Below, piece after piece: positions 1-8,202 of a DNA stretch of 64,000 nucleotides (the first letter of the stretch is position 1; the number at the start of each line of letters is the position of its first letter). This DNA comes from Streptomyces sp. NBC_00691. Its GTDB lineage: Bacteria; Actinomycetota; Actinomycetes; Streptomycetales; Streptomycetaceae. Both the position numbers and the translations under genes were made by a program. The notes below the pieces were generated by a model. The model had not been told where the DNA came from. It ran no database searches and was given only the letters and a program-made list of their open reading frames with translations. Location: contig NZ_CP109007.1 of the NCBI RefSeq assembly GCF_036226665.1, forward strand, positions 4,938,501 to 5,002,500, written 5' to 3'.

Positions 1-27
1 GGGAGGCACGGGACAAGGGGGACCGCC

Positions 28-1020
28 ATGCCTGGCTGGAAGGCGCTGCCGGAGGAACTCGATCCGGACGTCCGCGCGTTCACGGAACGGCTCCGCCGTC
101 TCGTCGACCGCAGCGGTCTCGGCGTCACGGCCGTCGCCGAGCGCACCGGTCACGAACGGTCCGCGTGGGACACGTACCTGAATGCCCGTCAGTCCGTGCC
201 CCGCGGCGCCGCCGTGGCGCTCGCCGAGGTGACCGGGAGTGACCCGGCGTCCCTCGCGACCGACTGGGAGCGCGCGGAGCGTGCCTGGGCCCGTACCACC
301 GCGCCCGCCGGGGACAGGGGCGGCGCCGGGGCGCGGCCCGCGCGCGAGCCCGAGGACGCCGACGGCGGCCGCCCCCGCGACCCCGGGGGTGACGACCGCA
401 CCATGGAGATCCGGCGCCTGGACCGGCCCCGCCCGGAGGTTCCCCTCCCCGCCCCCGACGCGCCCGCCTCGCGTACACCCGACTCCCGTCGCCGCAAGGT
501 CCTGCTCTACGCCACCGGCGTCATCGGCGCGCTGCTCGTGGTCACCGCCGCCCTGCTGCTCGTCGACCTCGGCGGCGGCTCCGAGGGCCCCGGCGAGGGC
601 CACAGGGCGGCCGCCCCGCCCACCACCACGGCCCCGCCCGCCACCCGGCCCGCGAGCCTGCCCCCCGGCGTGCGGTGCGCGGGACCCGACTGCACGGGCA
701 AGGACCCGGAGGCCATGGGCTGCGGCGGCCCCCTCGCCACCACCGTCGCCCGTGCCGCCGTCGGCGCCGCACAGGTCGAGGTCCGCTACAGCGAGACCTG
801 CGGGGCGGCCTGGGCCCGGCTCACCGGCGGCGCGCCCCGGGACGCCCTGACGATCCGCGCCGGGGACGCCGAGCGGCGCGCCACCGTCGCCGCGGGAACC
901 GACACGGCGACGGCGGAGACCGACGCGTACACGCCGATGGTCGCCGTCGCCCCCGGCACGGCCGCCCTGGCCTGCGGGCAGCTCGCCGACGGCAGCGAGG
1001 GCTGTGTCACCGGCCCGTGA
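28..1020 (+). CDS. HTH and DUF2690 domain membrane protein
   Basis: Three-part protein of 330 residues. Residues about 10-75 form an XRE-like DNA-binding fold (LRRLVDRSGLGVTAVAERTG followed by a second helix). A Pro/Arg/Asp-rich linker leads to one membrane helix at about 154-177 (VLLYATGVIGALLVVTAALL), and the C-terminal 110 residues carry the Cys-rich DUF2690 pattern (RCAGPDCTGKDPEAMGCGG, then SETCGAAW). The layout puts the HTH in the cytoplasm and the Cys-rich domain outside, so a membrane-anchored regulator or sensor is plausible; this is inference from topology. The ATG at 28 follows an AAGGGGG ribosome site. Function beyond domain content is not known to me. Confidence 0.85.
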   Translation: MPGWKALPEELDPDVRAFTERLRRLVDRSGLGVTAVAERTGHERSAWDTYLNARQSVPRGAAVALAEVTGSDPASLATDWERAERAWARTTAPAGDRGGAGARPAREPEDADGGRPRDPGGDDRTMEIRRLDRPRPEVPLPAPDAPASRTPDSRRRKVLLYATGVIGALLVVTAALLLVDLGGGSEGPGEGHRAAAPPTTTAPPATRPASLPPGVRCAGPDCTGKDPEAMGCGGPLATTVARAAVGAAQVEVRYSETCGAAWARLTGGAPRDALTIRAGDAERRATVAAGTDTATAETDAYTPMVAVAPGTAALACGQLADGSEGCVTGP

Positions 1021-1112
1021 ACGGGTAGGCGGACGGGTGACGAAGGCCCGGCGGAGGGCCCGCAGTGAGCCGCACCACAAGGGGGTGGGGATTCACCGGG
1101 GCCCGGGTCGGA

Positions 1113-1171
1113 TAGCCTGACCGCTGGATATCTCTTCATGTCGAGACACCGATCGATCAAGAGAGCTATCC
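1113..1171 (+). promoter_or_regulatory. mdh promoter and leader dyad
   Basis: TAGCCT at 1113-1118 fits a TANNNT -10 element. Just downstream lies an interrupted dyad: GGATATCTCTT at 1126-1136 pairs with AAGAGA-GC-TATCC at 1159-1171 around a 22-base loop. It would form a leader hairpin in the mdh mRNA or act as an operator. No known family matched. The -35 region is not convincing. Confidence 0.35.
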
Positions 1172-1220
1172 CGCACCAGGGGCAGGGACCCCCACCGCCA
1201 GCTGTCTTACGGAGATCGCC

Positions 1221-2210
1221 ATGACCCGCACTCCCGTGAATGTCACCGTGACCGGCGCGGCCGGCCAGATCGGCTACGCGCTGCTCTTCCGCATCGCCTC
1301 CGGCCACCTGCTCGGCGCGGACGTGCCGGTCAAGCTGCGCCTCCTCGAGATCCCGCAGGGCGTGAAGGCCGCCGAGGGCACCGCCATGGAGCTCGACGAC
1401 TGCGCCTTCCCGCTGCTCAAGGGCATCGACATCTTCGACGACCCGAACAAGGGCTTCGAGGGCGCCAACATCGGCCTGCTCGTGGGCGCCCGCCCGCGCG
1501 GCCCGGGCATGGAGCGCGGCGACCTGCTCGCCGCCAACGGCGGCATCTTCAAGCCGCAGGGCCAGGCCATCAACGCCCATGCCGCGGACGACATCAAGAT
1601 CCTCGTCGTCGGCAACCCGGCCAACACCAACGCCCTCATCGCGCAGCAGTCCGCCCCGGACGTGCCGGCCGAGCGCTTCACGGCCATGACCCGCCTGGAC
1701 CACAACCGCGCCCTGACGCAGCTGGCCCAGAAGACCGGCGCCTCGGTCGAGGACATCAAGCGCCTCACCATCTGGGGCAACCACTCGGCGACCCAGTACC
1801 CGGACATCTTCCACGCGGAGATCGCGGGCAAGAACGCCGCCGAGATCGTCGACGACGAGGCGTGGCTGGCCGAGACCTTCATCCCGACCGTCGCCAAGCG
1901 CGGCGCCGCGATCATCGACGCCCGCGGTGCGTCCTCCGCCGCCTCGGCCGCGAACGCCGCCATCGACCACGTCCACACCTGGGTCAACGGCACCGCCGCG
2001 GGCGACTGGACCTCCATGGGCATTCCGTCGGACGGCTCGTACGGTGTCCCGGAGGGTCTCATCTCCTCCTTCCCCGTCACCACCAAGGACGGCAAGTACG
2101 AGATCGTCCAGGGCCTGGAGATCAACGACTTCTCGCGCGGCCGTATCGACGCCTCGGTGAAGGAGCTCTCCGAGGAGCGCGACGCGGTCCGCGAGCTCGG
2201 CCTCATCTGA
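1221..2210 (+). CDS. mdh: malate dehydrogenase
   Basis: NAD-dependent malate dehydrogenase of the TCA cycle, converting malate and oxaloacetate; cytoplasmic. The 329 residues show the Rossmann motif GAAGQIGYALLFRIASG at the N-terminus, the substrate-loop arginines (ARPRGPGMERGD), VVGNPANTNALI, the LDHNRA segment with the catalytic Asp, and the catalytic-His region IWGNHSATQYPD. Length and motifs fit the group of MDHs of about 329 residues found in actinobacteria. The ATG at 1221 has an upstream ACGGAGA ribosome site. It is monocistronic, with its own promoter region and a strong terminator. Identification is secure. Confidence 0.97.
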   Translation: MTRTPVNVTVTGAAGQIGYALLFRIASGHLLGADVPVKLRLLEIPQGVKAAEGTAMELDDCAFPLLKGIDIFDDPNKGFEGANIGLLVGARPRGPGMERGDLLAANGGIFKPQGQAINAHAADDIKILVVGNPANTNALIAQQSAPDVPAERFTAMTRLDHNRALTQLAQKTGASVEDIKRLTIWGNHSATQYPDIFHAEIAGKNAAEIVDDEAWLAETFIPTVAKRGAAIIDARGASSAASAANAAIDHVHTWVNGTAAGDWTSMGIPSDGSYGVPEGLISSFPVTTKDGKYEIVQGLEINDFSRGRIDASVKELSEERDAVRELGLI

Positions 2211-2229
2211 GTCCCCGCTCCACGCGCCC

Positions 2230-2273
2230 GGCGCCCCCGAACCGTACGACCGACCGTACGGCTCGGGGGCGCC
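2230..2273 (+). terminator. terminator after mdh
   Basis: GGCGCCCCCGA and TCGGGGGCGCC enclose a second stem (CCGTACG with CGTACGG), giving a nearly continuous stem of about 18 pairs, followed by GTTTCTC. It lies 20 bases after the mdh stop. Confidence 0.75.
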
Positions 2274-2359
2274 GTTTCTCATGCTCCGGAACGGGAGCCC
2301 GGGCCGGCCGTAGGCTGGGGCGGTCGGGCACCAGAGACATCGGCGGTATCGGAGGGATC

Positions 2360-2728
2360 GTGACCGGGAGCACCGCGGACGGCATCCACGTCACCAACAC
2401 CGGGGGCAACGTCACCATCGGCGACCACAACACCGTCACCAGCACGGTGCACGGGGCCCCCGCGGCCCGTGATCCCCTGCAGGAGGAACTCCTGCAGGCC
2501 GTTCGCCGGCTCCGTGCCGACCTCGCCGGGGTCGTCCCCACCGAGCGGACGGCCGCCCTCGACGGCGAACTCGCCGACGCCGAGGCCGAGATCGAGAGCA
2601 CGGGCCGCGCGGACGCGGGCCGGCTCGGCCGGGTGCGCCGCGCCCTCACGGACGCGGGCGCGGTGACCGGGATCCTCGCCTCGGGCGTGGCCGTCGGACA
2701 GGCGGCCGGCGCGTTGCTCGGCGGCTGA
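2360..2728 (+). CDS. small hypothetical protein with GD-rich N-terminus
   Basis: A 122-residue protein read from the GTG at 2360, which has GGAGGG about 5 bases upstream; the same frame runs upstream through mdh antisense-like codon usage and has no better start. The N-terminus carries a polar beta-like stretch (VTNTGGNVTIGDHNTVTSTV). The middle is an acidic amphipathic helix region (EELLQAVRRLRADLAGVVPT, then ELADAEAEIES), and the C-terminus is a short Gly/Ala hydrophobic segment (GAVTGILASGVAVGQAAGAL). It resembles small actinobacterial proteins of unknown function with a similar tail. I do not recognise a function. Translation is likely, as third-position GC is high. Confidence 0.6.
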   Translation: MTGSTADGIHVTNTGGNVTIGDHNTVTSTVHGAPAARDPLQEELLQAVRRLRADLAGVVPTERTAALDGELADAEAEIESTGRADAGRLGRVRRALTDAGAVTGILASGVAVGQAAGALLGG

Positions 2729-2749
2729 ACCCGGCAGGTCCCGCGCGCC

Positions 2750-3529
2750 TCAACCCGTCGTGTTCTCGCGGAGCTTCGCCGCCAGCGCGGCCAGGTCGTC
2801 CCGTGCGCGAAGGAGCAGGCCGCCGCCGAAGGTGATCCGGGTCGCTCCGAGACGGCCGAGTTCGGCGAAGGACGGGCCGCCCTCCGGGGCCGCCAGCGTG
2901 TTGAGCGGGAGGTCGCCGAGGGCGGCGCGCAGGGCCGGGAGGTCGGCGGGCGGGGCCGTGATCGGGTAGACGCAGTCCGCCCCGGCCTCCGCGTAGAGCC
3001 GGGCGCGGGCGATCGCAGCCTCCAGCGGTACGGACGCCCCGCGGAGGTACACGTCCACGCGCGCGTTGACGAAGAGCCCGGGCCCCGCCGCCGCCCGCAC
3101 CTCCGCCAGCCACGCGGCGTGCGCCCGCGGGTCCTTGAGCCGGCCGTCCGGCCCGGTGTCCTCCAGGTTCACGCCGACGGCCCCCGACTCCCGTACACGT
3201 TCGACCAGTTCGGCCGCCGGTAGCCCGTAGCCGCCCTCCAGGTCCGCCGTCACGGGCACGGAGACGGCCCGGACGATCCGGGTCACGGCGGCGAACATCT
3301 CCGCCGCGGGGGTCGCCCCGTCCTCGTACCCGAGGGCGGCGGCGATCCCGGCGCTCGGCGTCGCGAGCGCCGGGAACCCGGCCGCCTCGAAGGCGCGGGC
3401 GCTCACCGCGTCCCACGGGCCCGGCAGCACCAGCGGATCGCCGGCCGCCCGGTCCCGGTGGAGCTCACGCAGGACCCGGGCCGCCGGGCCGCCGGTCCCG
3501 CTCCCGGGCGTGCCCCCGTTCGTGCTCAC
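2750..3529 (-). CDS. isocitrate lyase/PEP mutase family protein
   Basis: A TIM-barrel protein of 259 residues from the isocitrate lyase/phosphoenolpyruvate mutase superfamily. Visible signatures are LPGPWDAVSARAFEAAGFPA at the N-terminus, PVTADLEGGYG with metal-binding acidic residues, GAVGVNLEDT, and FVNARVDVYL. The isocitrate lyase signature KKCGH is absent, so C-C lyase or hydrolase activity on a small oxo-acid is more likely than true isocitrate lyase; the substrate cannot be read from sequence. The GTG at 3529 is chosen because it overlaps the stop of the upstream AhpD-like gene by four bases (GTGA), indicating translational coupling. A longer ATG start at 3589 would lie deep inside that gene. 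Confidence 0.85.
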   Translation of the reverse strand: MSTNGGTPGSGTGGPAARVLRELHRDRAAGDPLVLPGPWDAVSARAFEAAGFPALATPSAGIAAALGYEDGATPAAEMFAAVTRIVRAVSVPVTADLEGGYGLPAAELVERVRESGAVGVNLEDTGPDGRLKDPRAHAAWLAEVRAAAGPGLFVNARVDVYLRGASVPLEAAIARARLYAEAGADCVYPITAPPADLPALRAALGDLPLNTLAAPEGGPSFAELGRLGATRITFGGGLLLRARDDLAALAAKLRENTTG

Positions 3530-4059
3530 GCGCTGCGCGGGGTGTAGTGGCCGGGCGTCATCCGGGTGGAGACGGCGATCCGGTTCCACGCGTTGATGAC
3601 GACGATCGCGCTGATGACGCGGGCGAGTTCGGTCTCGTCGAGGTGCTTCGCGGCGCGGGCGTACACCTCGTCGGGGACGTAGCCGTCGGTGAGGACGGTG
3701 ACGGACTCCGTCAGCGCGAGGGCGGCGAGCTCCCGCTCCGTGTAGAAGTGCCTGGACTCCTCCCAGGCGGAGAGCTGCACGATCCGCTCGACGGTCTCGC
3801 CCTCGGCCAGCGCGTCCTTGGAGTGCATGTCGATGCAGAAGGCGCAGTGGTTGATCTGCGAGGCCCGGATCTTGATCAGGTGGTAGAGGGTCGGGTCGAT
3901 GTCCTTCGCCGCAGCCGTCTCCAGCCGGAGCATCGCCCGGTAGAACTCGGGCACGCGCTCGGCGAGGGGGAGGCGCGGGGCGTGCTCGTGGGCGTACTCG
4001 GCCGGCGCCGTGGCGTCGTCGGTGTCGAGGGGGCTGATGGTGTTCGTGTGCATGGTCAT
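3526..4059 (-). CDS. carboxymuconolactone decarboxylase/AhpD-like protein
   Basis: A 177-residue all-helical protein of the AhpD/CMD family. The redox or proton-relay motif appears as NHCAFCIDMHSKDA (Cys-x-x-Cys plus His), typical of peroxidase-coupled AhpD-like proteins. The start is set at the ATG of MTMHTNT (4059); upstream codons would run into the divergent regulator. It is the first gene of a two-gene unit with the PEP-mutase-like gene and is divergent from a MocR regulator only 46 bases away. Control by that regulator is therefore likely but unproven. Confidence 0.88.
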   Translation of the reverse strand: MTMHTNTISPLDTDDATAPAEYAHEHAPRLPLAERVPEFYRAMLRLETAAAKDIDPTLYHLIKIRASQINHCAFCIDMHSKDALAEGETVERIVQLSAWEESRHFYTERELAALALTESVTVLTDGYVPDEVYARAAKHLDETELARVISAIVVINAWNRIAVSTRMTPGHYTPRSA

Positions 4060-4105
4060 GTCTTCACCGTACGAGCCAGGTGGCTCAGGGGTATGGTCCA
4101 TTCGT
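4060..4105. promoter_or_regulatory. 46-bp divergent promoter gap (AhpD-like / MocR)
   Basis: The two divergent starts (4059 leftward, 4106 rightward) are separated by only 46 bases, so the promoters must overlap each other or the coding ends. MocR proteins commonly bind such shared gaps; no clear direct or inverted repeat stands out here. Confidence 0.35.
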
Positions 4106-5596
4106 ATGGCGAACGAGTGGGCCACTTTCGGGGCCGATCTCCATCTGGAACTGCGCGGTCCGCGGCTGCGGGCCGGACTCATGGACGCGCTCCGCGAGGC
4201 GGTGCGCAGCGGGCGTCTGGAGGCGGGCACCCGGCTGCCGTCCTCCCGGTCGCTCGCCGCGGACCTCGGCATGGCCCGCAACACCGTCGCCGACGCCTAC
4301 GCCGAACTCGTCGCCGAGGGCTGGCTCACGGCCCGGCAGGGCTCCGGCACCCGGGTCGCCCGCCGCACCGAACCCCGTCGCGCCGAACCGCGCCGCGCCG
4401 AACCCCGTCGCGCCGAACCCCGCCGTCCGGAGCCCCGCCCCGGGGCGAGGCCCGCGGCCGCTCCGCCCGCGCGTGCCCTGCCACGGCCCTCCGCGCCCGC
4501 GCACAACCTGAAGGCCGGCACCCCCGACCTGGCGTCCTTCCCGCGCGCCGAGTGGCTCAAGGCGTACCGGCGGGCGCTCACCGCCGCCCCCAACGAGGCC
4601 TTCGGGTACGGCGATCCGCGCGGCCGTATCGAACTCCGCACCGTCCTCGCCGAGTACCTGGCCCGGGCGCGGGGCGTGTACGCCCGGCCCGAACGGATCG
4701 TCGTCTGCGCGGGCTTCGTGCACGGGCTGATGCTGATCGGGCAGGTGCTGCGGAGCCGGGGCGTCCGGGACGTCGCGATCGAGTCGTACGGGCTGGGTCT
4801 CCACGCGGGTCTCCTCACCGGCGCGGGCCTCGGCACCCCGGTCCTGCCCTTCGACGAACGCGGCACCCGGGTCGAGGAGTCGGGCCCCCTCGGCTCGGCC
4901 GGGGCCGTCCTGATGACGGCCGCCCACCAGTTCCCGCTGGGCGGCGCCCTGCCCCCGGACCGGCGTGCGGAGGTCGTCGACTGGGCGCGTGCCTCGGGCG
5001 GTTTCGTCCTGGAGGACGACTACGACGGGGAGTTCCGGTACGACCGCCAGCCGGTGGGCGCCCTCCAGGGCCTCGACCCCGAGCGGGTCGTCTACCTCGG
5101 CACCGCGAGCAAGTCCCTCGCCCCGGGGCTGCGGCTCGCGTGGATGGTGCTCCCGGAGAGCCTGGTCGGCGAGGTGGTGGCGGCGAAGGGGGTCGTGGAC
5201 TGGGTGTCCAGCGCGCCGGACCAGCTGGCGTTCGCGGAGTTCCTGGGCTCGGGGGCGTACGACCGGCACGTACGGGCGATGCGGCTGCGCTACCGGCGGC
5301 GCCGCGACCAGCTGGTCGCGGCGGTGGCGGCGCACTCGCCGGAGACGAGGGTCAGCGGGATCGCGGCCGGTCTCCACGCCGTCCTTGCCCTGCCGCCCGG
5401 CACGGAGCAGGACGTGCTGCGGGCCGCCGCCTGGAACGGCCTCGCGGTCCAGGGCGTCGACCAGTTCCGCCGCCCGGGGGTGCCGGCGACCCTGGACGGT
5501 CTCGTCGTCGGCTACGCGACCCCTCCGGACAGCGCCTGGCAGAGCGCCCTCCGGACCCTCTGCCGGGTGCTGCCCCAGGCGCCGGGAGGCGGCTGA
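4106..5596 (+). CDS. MocR/PdxR-type GntR-aminotransferase regulator
   Basis: A 496-residue fusion regulator. An N-terminal GntR winged helix (about residues 14-80, ending in EGWLTARQGSGTRVA) joins a linker of charged repeats and a fold-type-I aminotransferase-like domain (about 135-490). The PLP-site motifs are present: LEDDYDGEFRYDRQPVGALQ, and TASKSLAPGLRLAW with the Schiff-base lysine. Such proteins use bound PLP as effector and often control vitamin B6, amine or redox genes. The start is the ATG at 4106 (MANEW), since earlier in-frame codons overlap the divergent gene. The linker has an unusual in-frame RRAEP repeat. The adjacent AhpD/PEP-mutase pair is the obvious target. Confidence 0.93.
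   Translation: MANEWATFGADLHLELRGPRLRAGLMDALREAVRSGRLEAGTRLPSSRSLAADLGMARNTVADAYAELVAEGWLTARQGSGTRVARRTEPRRAEPRRAEPRRAEPRRPEPRPGARPAAAPPARALPRPSAPAHNLKAGTPDLASFPRAEWLKAYRRALTAAPNEAFGYGDPRGRIELRTVLAEYLARARGVYARPERIVVCAGFVHGLMLIGQVLRSRGVRDVAIESYGLGLHAGLLTGAGLGTPVLPFDERGTRVEESGPLGSAGAVLMTAAHQFPLGGALPPDRRAEVVDWARASGGFVLEDDYDGEFRYDRQPVGALQGLDPERVVYLGTASKSLAPGLRLAWMVLPESLVGEVVAAKGVVDWVSSAPDQLAFAEFLGSGAYDRHVRAMRLRYRRRRDQLVAAVAAHSPETRVSGIAAGLHAVLALPPGTEQDVLRAAAWNGLAVQGVDQFRRPGVPATLDGLVVGYATPPDSAWQSALRTLCRVLPQAPGGG
4370..4444 (+). repeat. 15-bp tandem repeat encoding RRAEP linker
   Basis: Five head-to-tail 15-base units (GAACCCCGTCGCGCC and variants) start at 4370, 4385, 4400, 4415 and 4430. They encode EPRRA units between the DNA-binding and PLP domains of the MocR protein. 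The last two units are diverged. Confidence 0.8.
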
Positions 5597-5619
5597 GCGG
5601 TGCCGAGTCCGGCGAGGGG

Positions 5620-5669
5620 CGCCCCGGCCCCGGTCCCGGGCCGTCCGCGCCCGGCCCGGGGCCGGGGCG
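5620..5669. terminator. GC-rich hairpin between convergent genes
   Basis: CGCCCCGGCCCCGG (5620-5633) is the exact complement of CCGGGGCCGGGGCG (5656-5669). It lies between the MocR stop and the stop of the convergent exporter, so it can terminate from either side; there is no U-tract. Confidence 0.6.
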
Positions 5670-5672
5670 TGG

Positions 5673-6608
5673 CTAGAGGTCCTTCCGCCCCGGGCCGTGG
5701 CCGCCCGCGCCGGGTCCCGGGGGGCCGCCCGGTCCCGCGCCCGGTCCCGCCGCCGCCCCCGCCGCCTCCACCGTTCGCCCGTTCGCGTCCACCTCCGGAG
5801 GTTCGCCGAAGCGGGCCAGGGTCAGGGAGCCCGCCACCGCGATCGCGAAACCGGTGACCGCGAGCCAGCCGAGGCCCTCCCGTGTGGTGTCGCCGAGCCA
5901 GGCCACCCCGATGATCGCGGGGCCGACCGTCTCGCCGAGCACCGCGCCCGCCGTCGCCGTGGTCACCGAGCCGCGCTGGAGCGCCGAGGTCAGCAGCACG
6001 AACGCGGCCCCGCCGCCCACCAGGAGCGCGTACCAGACCGGATCGGCGAAGTCGATGCCGTCGATCAGCCGGACCGCCACCTCGACCACCCCGAAGCCGA
6101 AGCCCGCCCCGAGGCCGAGGACGAGGGCGCGGGGCTTCGCGGGCAGCCGCCCGCCCACGACACCGAGCAGCAGCACTCCGAAGGCGCTCACGAGCAGGGC
6201 CCAGGGCAGCCAGTCGGGGCCGTCCTCGTGTCCCTCCTTCCCGGAGGCGAGGGCCAGCAGCGCGAGGCCGGCGCAGACCACGCCCACCGCCGTCCACTCC
6301 ACCCGGCTGAGCCGCACCCGCAGCACCCGGGAGGCGATGACCGCCGTGACCGCCAGGCTCGCGGCGAGGGCCGCGCCCACGACGTAGATGGGCAGGGTCC
6401 GCAGGGCCACGATCTGCAGCACGAAGCCGAGGCCGTCCATGCAGAGACCGGCGATGTACCGCCACTGCCGCAGCACCCGCCACATCAGCGCGATGTCGAC
6501 CCCGCCACCGGTCCCCGGTGACGTGGCACGGGCCCCCATCGCCTGGAGAACCGAGGCCGCACCGAAGCAGACGGACGAGGCGAGCGCACAAATCATCCCG
6601 AGTAGCAC
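5673..6608 (-). CDS. DMT/EamA-type multispanning membrane transporter
   Basis: An inner-membrane protein of 311 residues with about nine or ten hydrophobic helices starting at the extreme N-terminus (MICALASSVCFGAASVLQAM). The two-fold arrangement and segments such as LCMDGLGFVLQIVALRTLPI and VVGAALAASLAVTAVIASRV fit the drug/metabolite transporter family. The C-terminus (about 280-311) is a Gly/Pro-rich cytoplasmic tail. It starts at GTG 6608; an internal ATG at 6596 is possible. No substrate can be inferred, and the gene stands alone. Confidence 0.82.
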   Translation of the reverse strand: MLLGMICALASSVCFGAASVLQAMGARATSPGTGGGVDIALMWRVLRQWRYIAGLCMDGLGFVLQIVALRTLPIYVVGAALAASLAVTAVIASRVLRVRLSRVEWTAVGVVCAGLALLALASGKEGHEDGPDWLPWALLVSAFGVLLLGVVGGRLPAKPRALVLGLGAGFGFGVVEVAVRLIDGIDFADPVWYALLVGGGAAFVLLTSALQRGSVTTATAGAVLGETVGPAIIGVAWLGDTTREGLGWLAVTGFAIAVAGSLTLARFGEPPEVDANGRTVEAAGAAAGPGAGPGGPPGPGAGGHGPGRKDL

Positions 6609-6687
6609 GAAATGACTCTAGGTGCTGCGGCTGGAATTGACCGGCCTACACTGTGCGGTCGCGACTGCGAAGGGGAGGGCCAGGGAC

Positions 6688-6990
6688 ATGCGGAGGCTGA
6701 GGTCGAGCACGGTCGTGCTCGGCGGGATGGGTGTGCTCGCGGCGACGATCACGGCGTGCGGATCCGACCCGGACAAGCGGTGCGTGGACCCGGTGACCCG
6801 GGAGGCGCTGCCCAGCTACGAGTGCGAGAGCGGCGGCGGCAGCGACGACGACGACAACGGCGGCACCACCCACCGGGGCTCGTACTACTACGGCGGCTCC
6901 CTGCGTGACAACCGCGTGAGCGGCGGCAGCTTCGACATGAAGGCCGTCGACACCGGCGGCTTCGGCTGTTCCGGTTCCGGCGGCGGCTGA
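6688..6990 (+). CDS. small lipoprotein, YgiB/DUF1190-like, paired with ligase
   Basis: A 100-residue putative lipoprotein. MRRLRSSTVVLGG is followed by a hydrophobic run ending in LAATITACGS, a lipobox-like site. The mature part has a Cys-bearing segment (KRCVDPVTREALPSYECESG), a Gly/Asp spacer and a low-complexity end (GSYYYGGSLRDNRVSGGSF, then TGGFGCSGSGGG). That tail recalls the Ser/Gly-rich end and GGFG signature of E. coli YgiB (DUF1190), which sits directly upstream of the ligase YgiC, just as this gene sits 14 bases before a YgiC-like gene. The start at 6688 has a GGGGAGGG ribosome site; a longer reading from 6622 would bury the signal peptide. Confidence 0.72.
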   Translation: MRRLRSSTVVLGGMGVLAATITACGSDPDKRCVDPVTREALPSYECESGGGSDDDDNGGTTHRGSYYYGGSLRDNRVSGGSFDMKAVDTGGFGCSGSGGG

Positions 6991-7004
6991 GAGAGGTCCG
7001 GCAC

Positions 7005-8189
7005 ATGCGACGGCACACCATCGAGCCCCGTCCGGGCTGGCAGGAGACGGTGGAGGAGCAGGGGCTCGTCTACCCGCTGACCCGTTACCCGGACGATTCG
7101 CTGCGTCCGTACTGGGACGAGAGCGCGTACTACTCCTTCAGCCTGCCCGAGGTCGAGGCGCTCGAGGAGGTCGTCGAGGAGCTCCACGCGATGTGTCTCG
7201 CGGCGGCCGCGCACATCGTCGAGCGGGACCGGTTCGCCGAGCTGGGGATGACCGATCCGAAGCTCGCCTCCCTGGTCGCCGAGTCCTGGCGGCGGCGCGC
7301 CGAGCTTCCGTCCCTCTACGGGCGGTTCGATCTGCGCTACGACGGCACCGGCCCGGCCAAGATGCTGGAGTACAACGCCGACACCCCCACCTCGCTCGTG
7401 GAGGCCGCGAGCCCGCAGTGGTTCTGGATGGAGGAACGGTTCCCCGGCGCCGATCAGTGGAACTCCCTCCACGAACGGCTCGTCGACGCATGGCGGAAGC
7501 AGGCCCGCCTGCTTCCTCCCGGCCCCCTCCACTTCGTGCACTCGGACGGCGACGAGCTCGGCGAGGACCTGATGACGGTCGCGTATCTGCGCGAGACCGC
7601 TCAGCAGGCCGGGCTGGAGACCGAGGCCCTCTCCGTCGAGCGCATCGGCTGGGACCGGCTCTCGCGCCGCTTCGTGGACGACCGGCTCCGGTTCATCCGC
7701 AGCTGCTTCAAGCTCTACCCGTGGGAGTGGCTGACCACCGACCGCTTCGGCCGGCACGTCCTGGACACCCTCGACAACGGCGGCGGCACCGGGACCACCT
7801 GCTGGATCGAGCCCGCCTGGAAGATGCTGCTCTCCAACAAGGCGCTCCTGGCGATCCTGTGGGAGCTCTACCCCGGCCACCCCAACCTGCTGCCCGCCTA
7901 CCTCGACGGACCACGGGAACTCGCCACGAACGGCGGCTGGGTCGCCAAGCCGCTGCTCGGCCGCGAGGGCGCGGGCGTCACCCTGCACGAGGCCGGCACG
8001 GAGCCGTTCGTGCGGGACGGAGAGCCCTGCTGCTACCAGGAACTGGCCCCGCTGCCCGACTTCGACGGCAACCGGGTGGTGCTCGGCGCGTGGGTCGTCG
8101 AGGACGAGGCGGCGGGACTCGGCATCCGGGAGTCGGCGGGCCTCGTCACCGACGAGTACGCCCGCTTCCTCCCGCACGTGATCCTGTAG
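7005..8189 (+). CDS. glutathionylspermidine synthase family ATP-grasp ligase (YgiC-like)
   Basis: A 394-residue cytoplasmic protein of the GSP-synthase ATP-grasp family. Signatures: FDLRYDGTGPAKMLEYNADT (conserved substrate/ATP region), SLVEAASPQWFWMEE, a central FIRSCFKLYPWEWL, and the C-terminal nucleotide and metal region NGGWVAKPLLGREGAGVTLH then CCYQELAPLPDFDG. The amidase half of E. coli GspSA is absent, so this is the synthetase-only YgiC/YjfC type. Streptomyces make mycothiol rather than glutathione, so the amine/acid pair joined is unknown. Close spacing to the lipoprotein gene suggests one operon. ATG 7005 has GAGAGG upstream. Confidence 0.88.
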   Translation: MRRHTIEPRPGWQETVEEQGLVYPLTRYPDDSLRPYWDESAYYSFSLPEVEALEEVVEELHAMCLAAAAHIVERDRFAELGMTDPKLASLVAESWRRRAELPSLYGRFDLRYDGTGPAKMLEYNADTPTSLVEAASPQWFWMEERFPGADQWNSLHERLVDAWRKQARLLPPGPLHFVHSDGDELGEDLMTVAYLRETAQQAGLETEALSVERIGWDRLSRRFVDDRLRFIRSCFKLYPWEWLTTDRFGRHVLDTLDNGGGTGTTCWIEPAWKMLLSNKALLAILWELYPGHPNLLPAYLDGPRELATNGGWVAKPLLGREGAGVTLHEAGTEPFVRDGEPCCYQELAPLPDFDGNRVVLGAWVVEDEAAGLGIRESAGLVTDEYARFLPHVIL

Positions 8190-8202
8190 GGCGCGAGCGG
8201 CG

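Noticed and set aside
3547..5676. A 709-codon plus-strand open frame over the AhpD and MocR genes
   Set aside because: It is Arg/Gly/Pro-rich, antisense or out of frame to two clear genes, with no domain.
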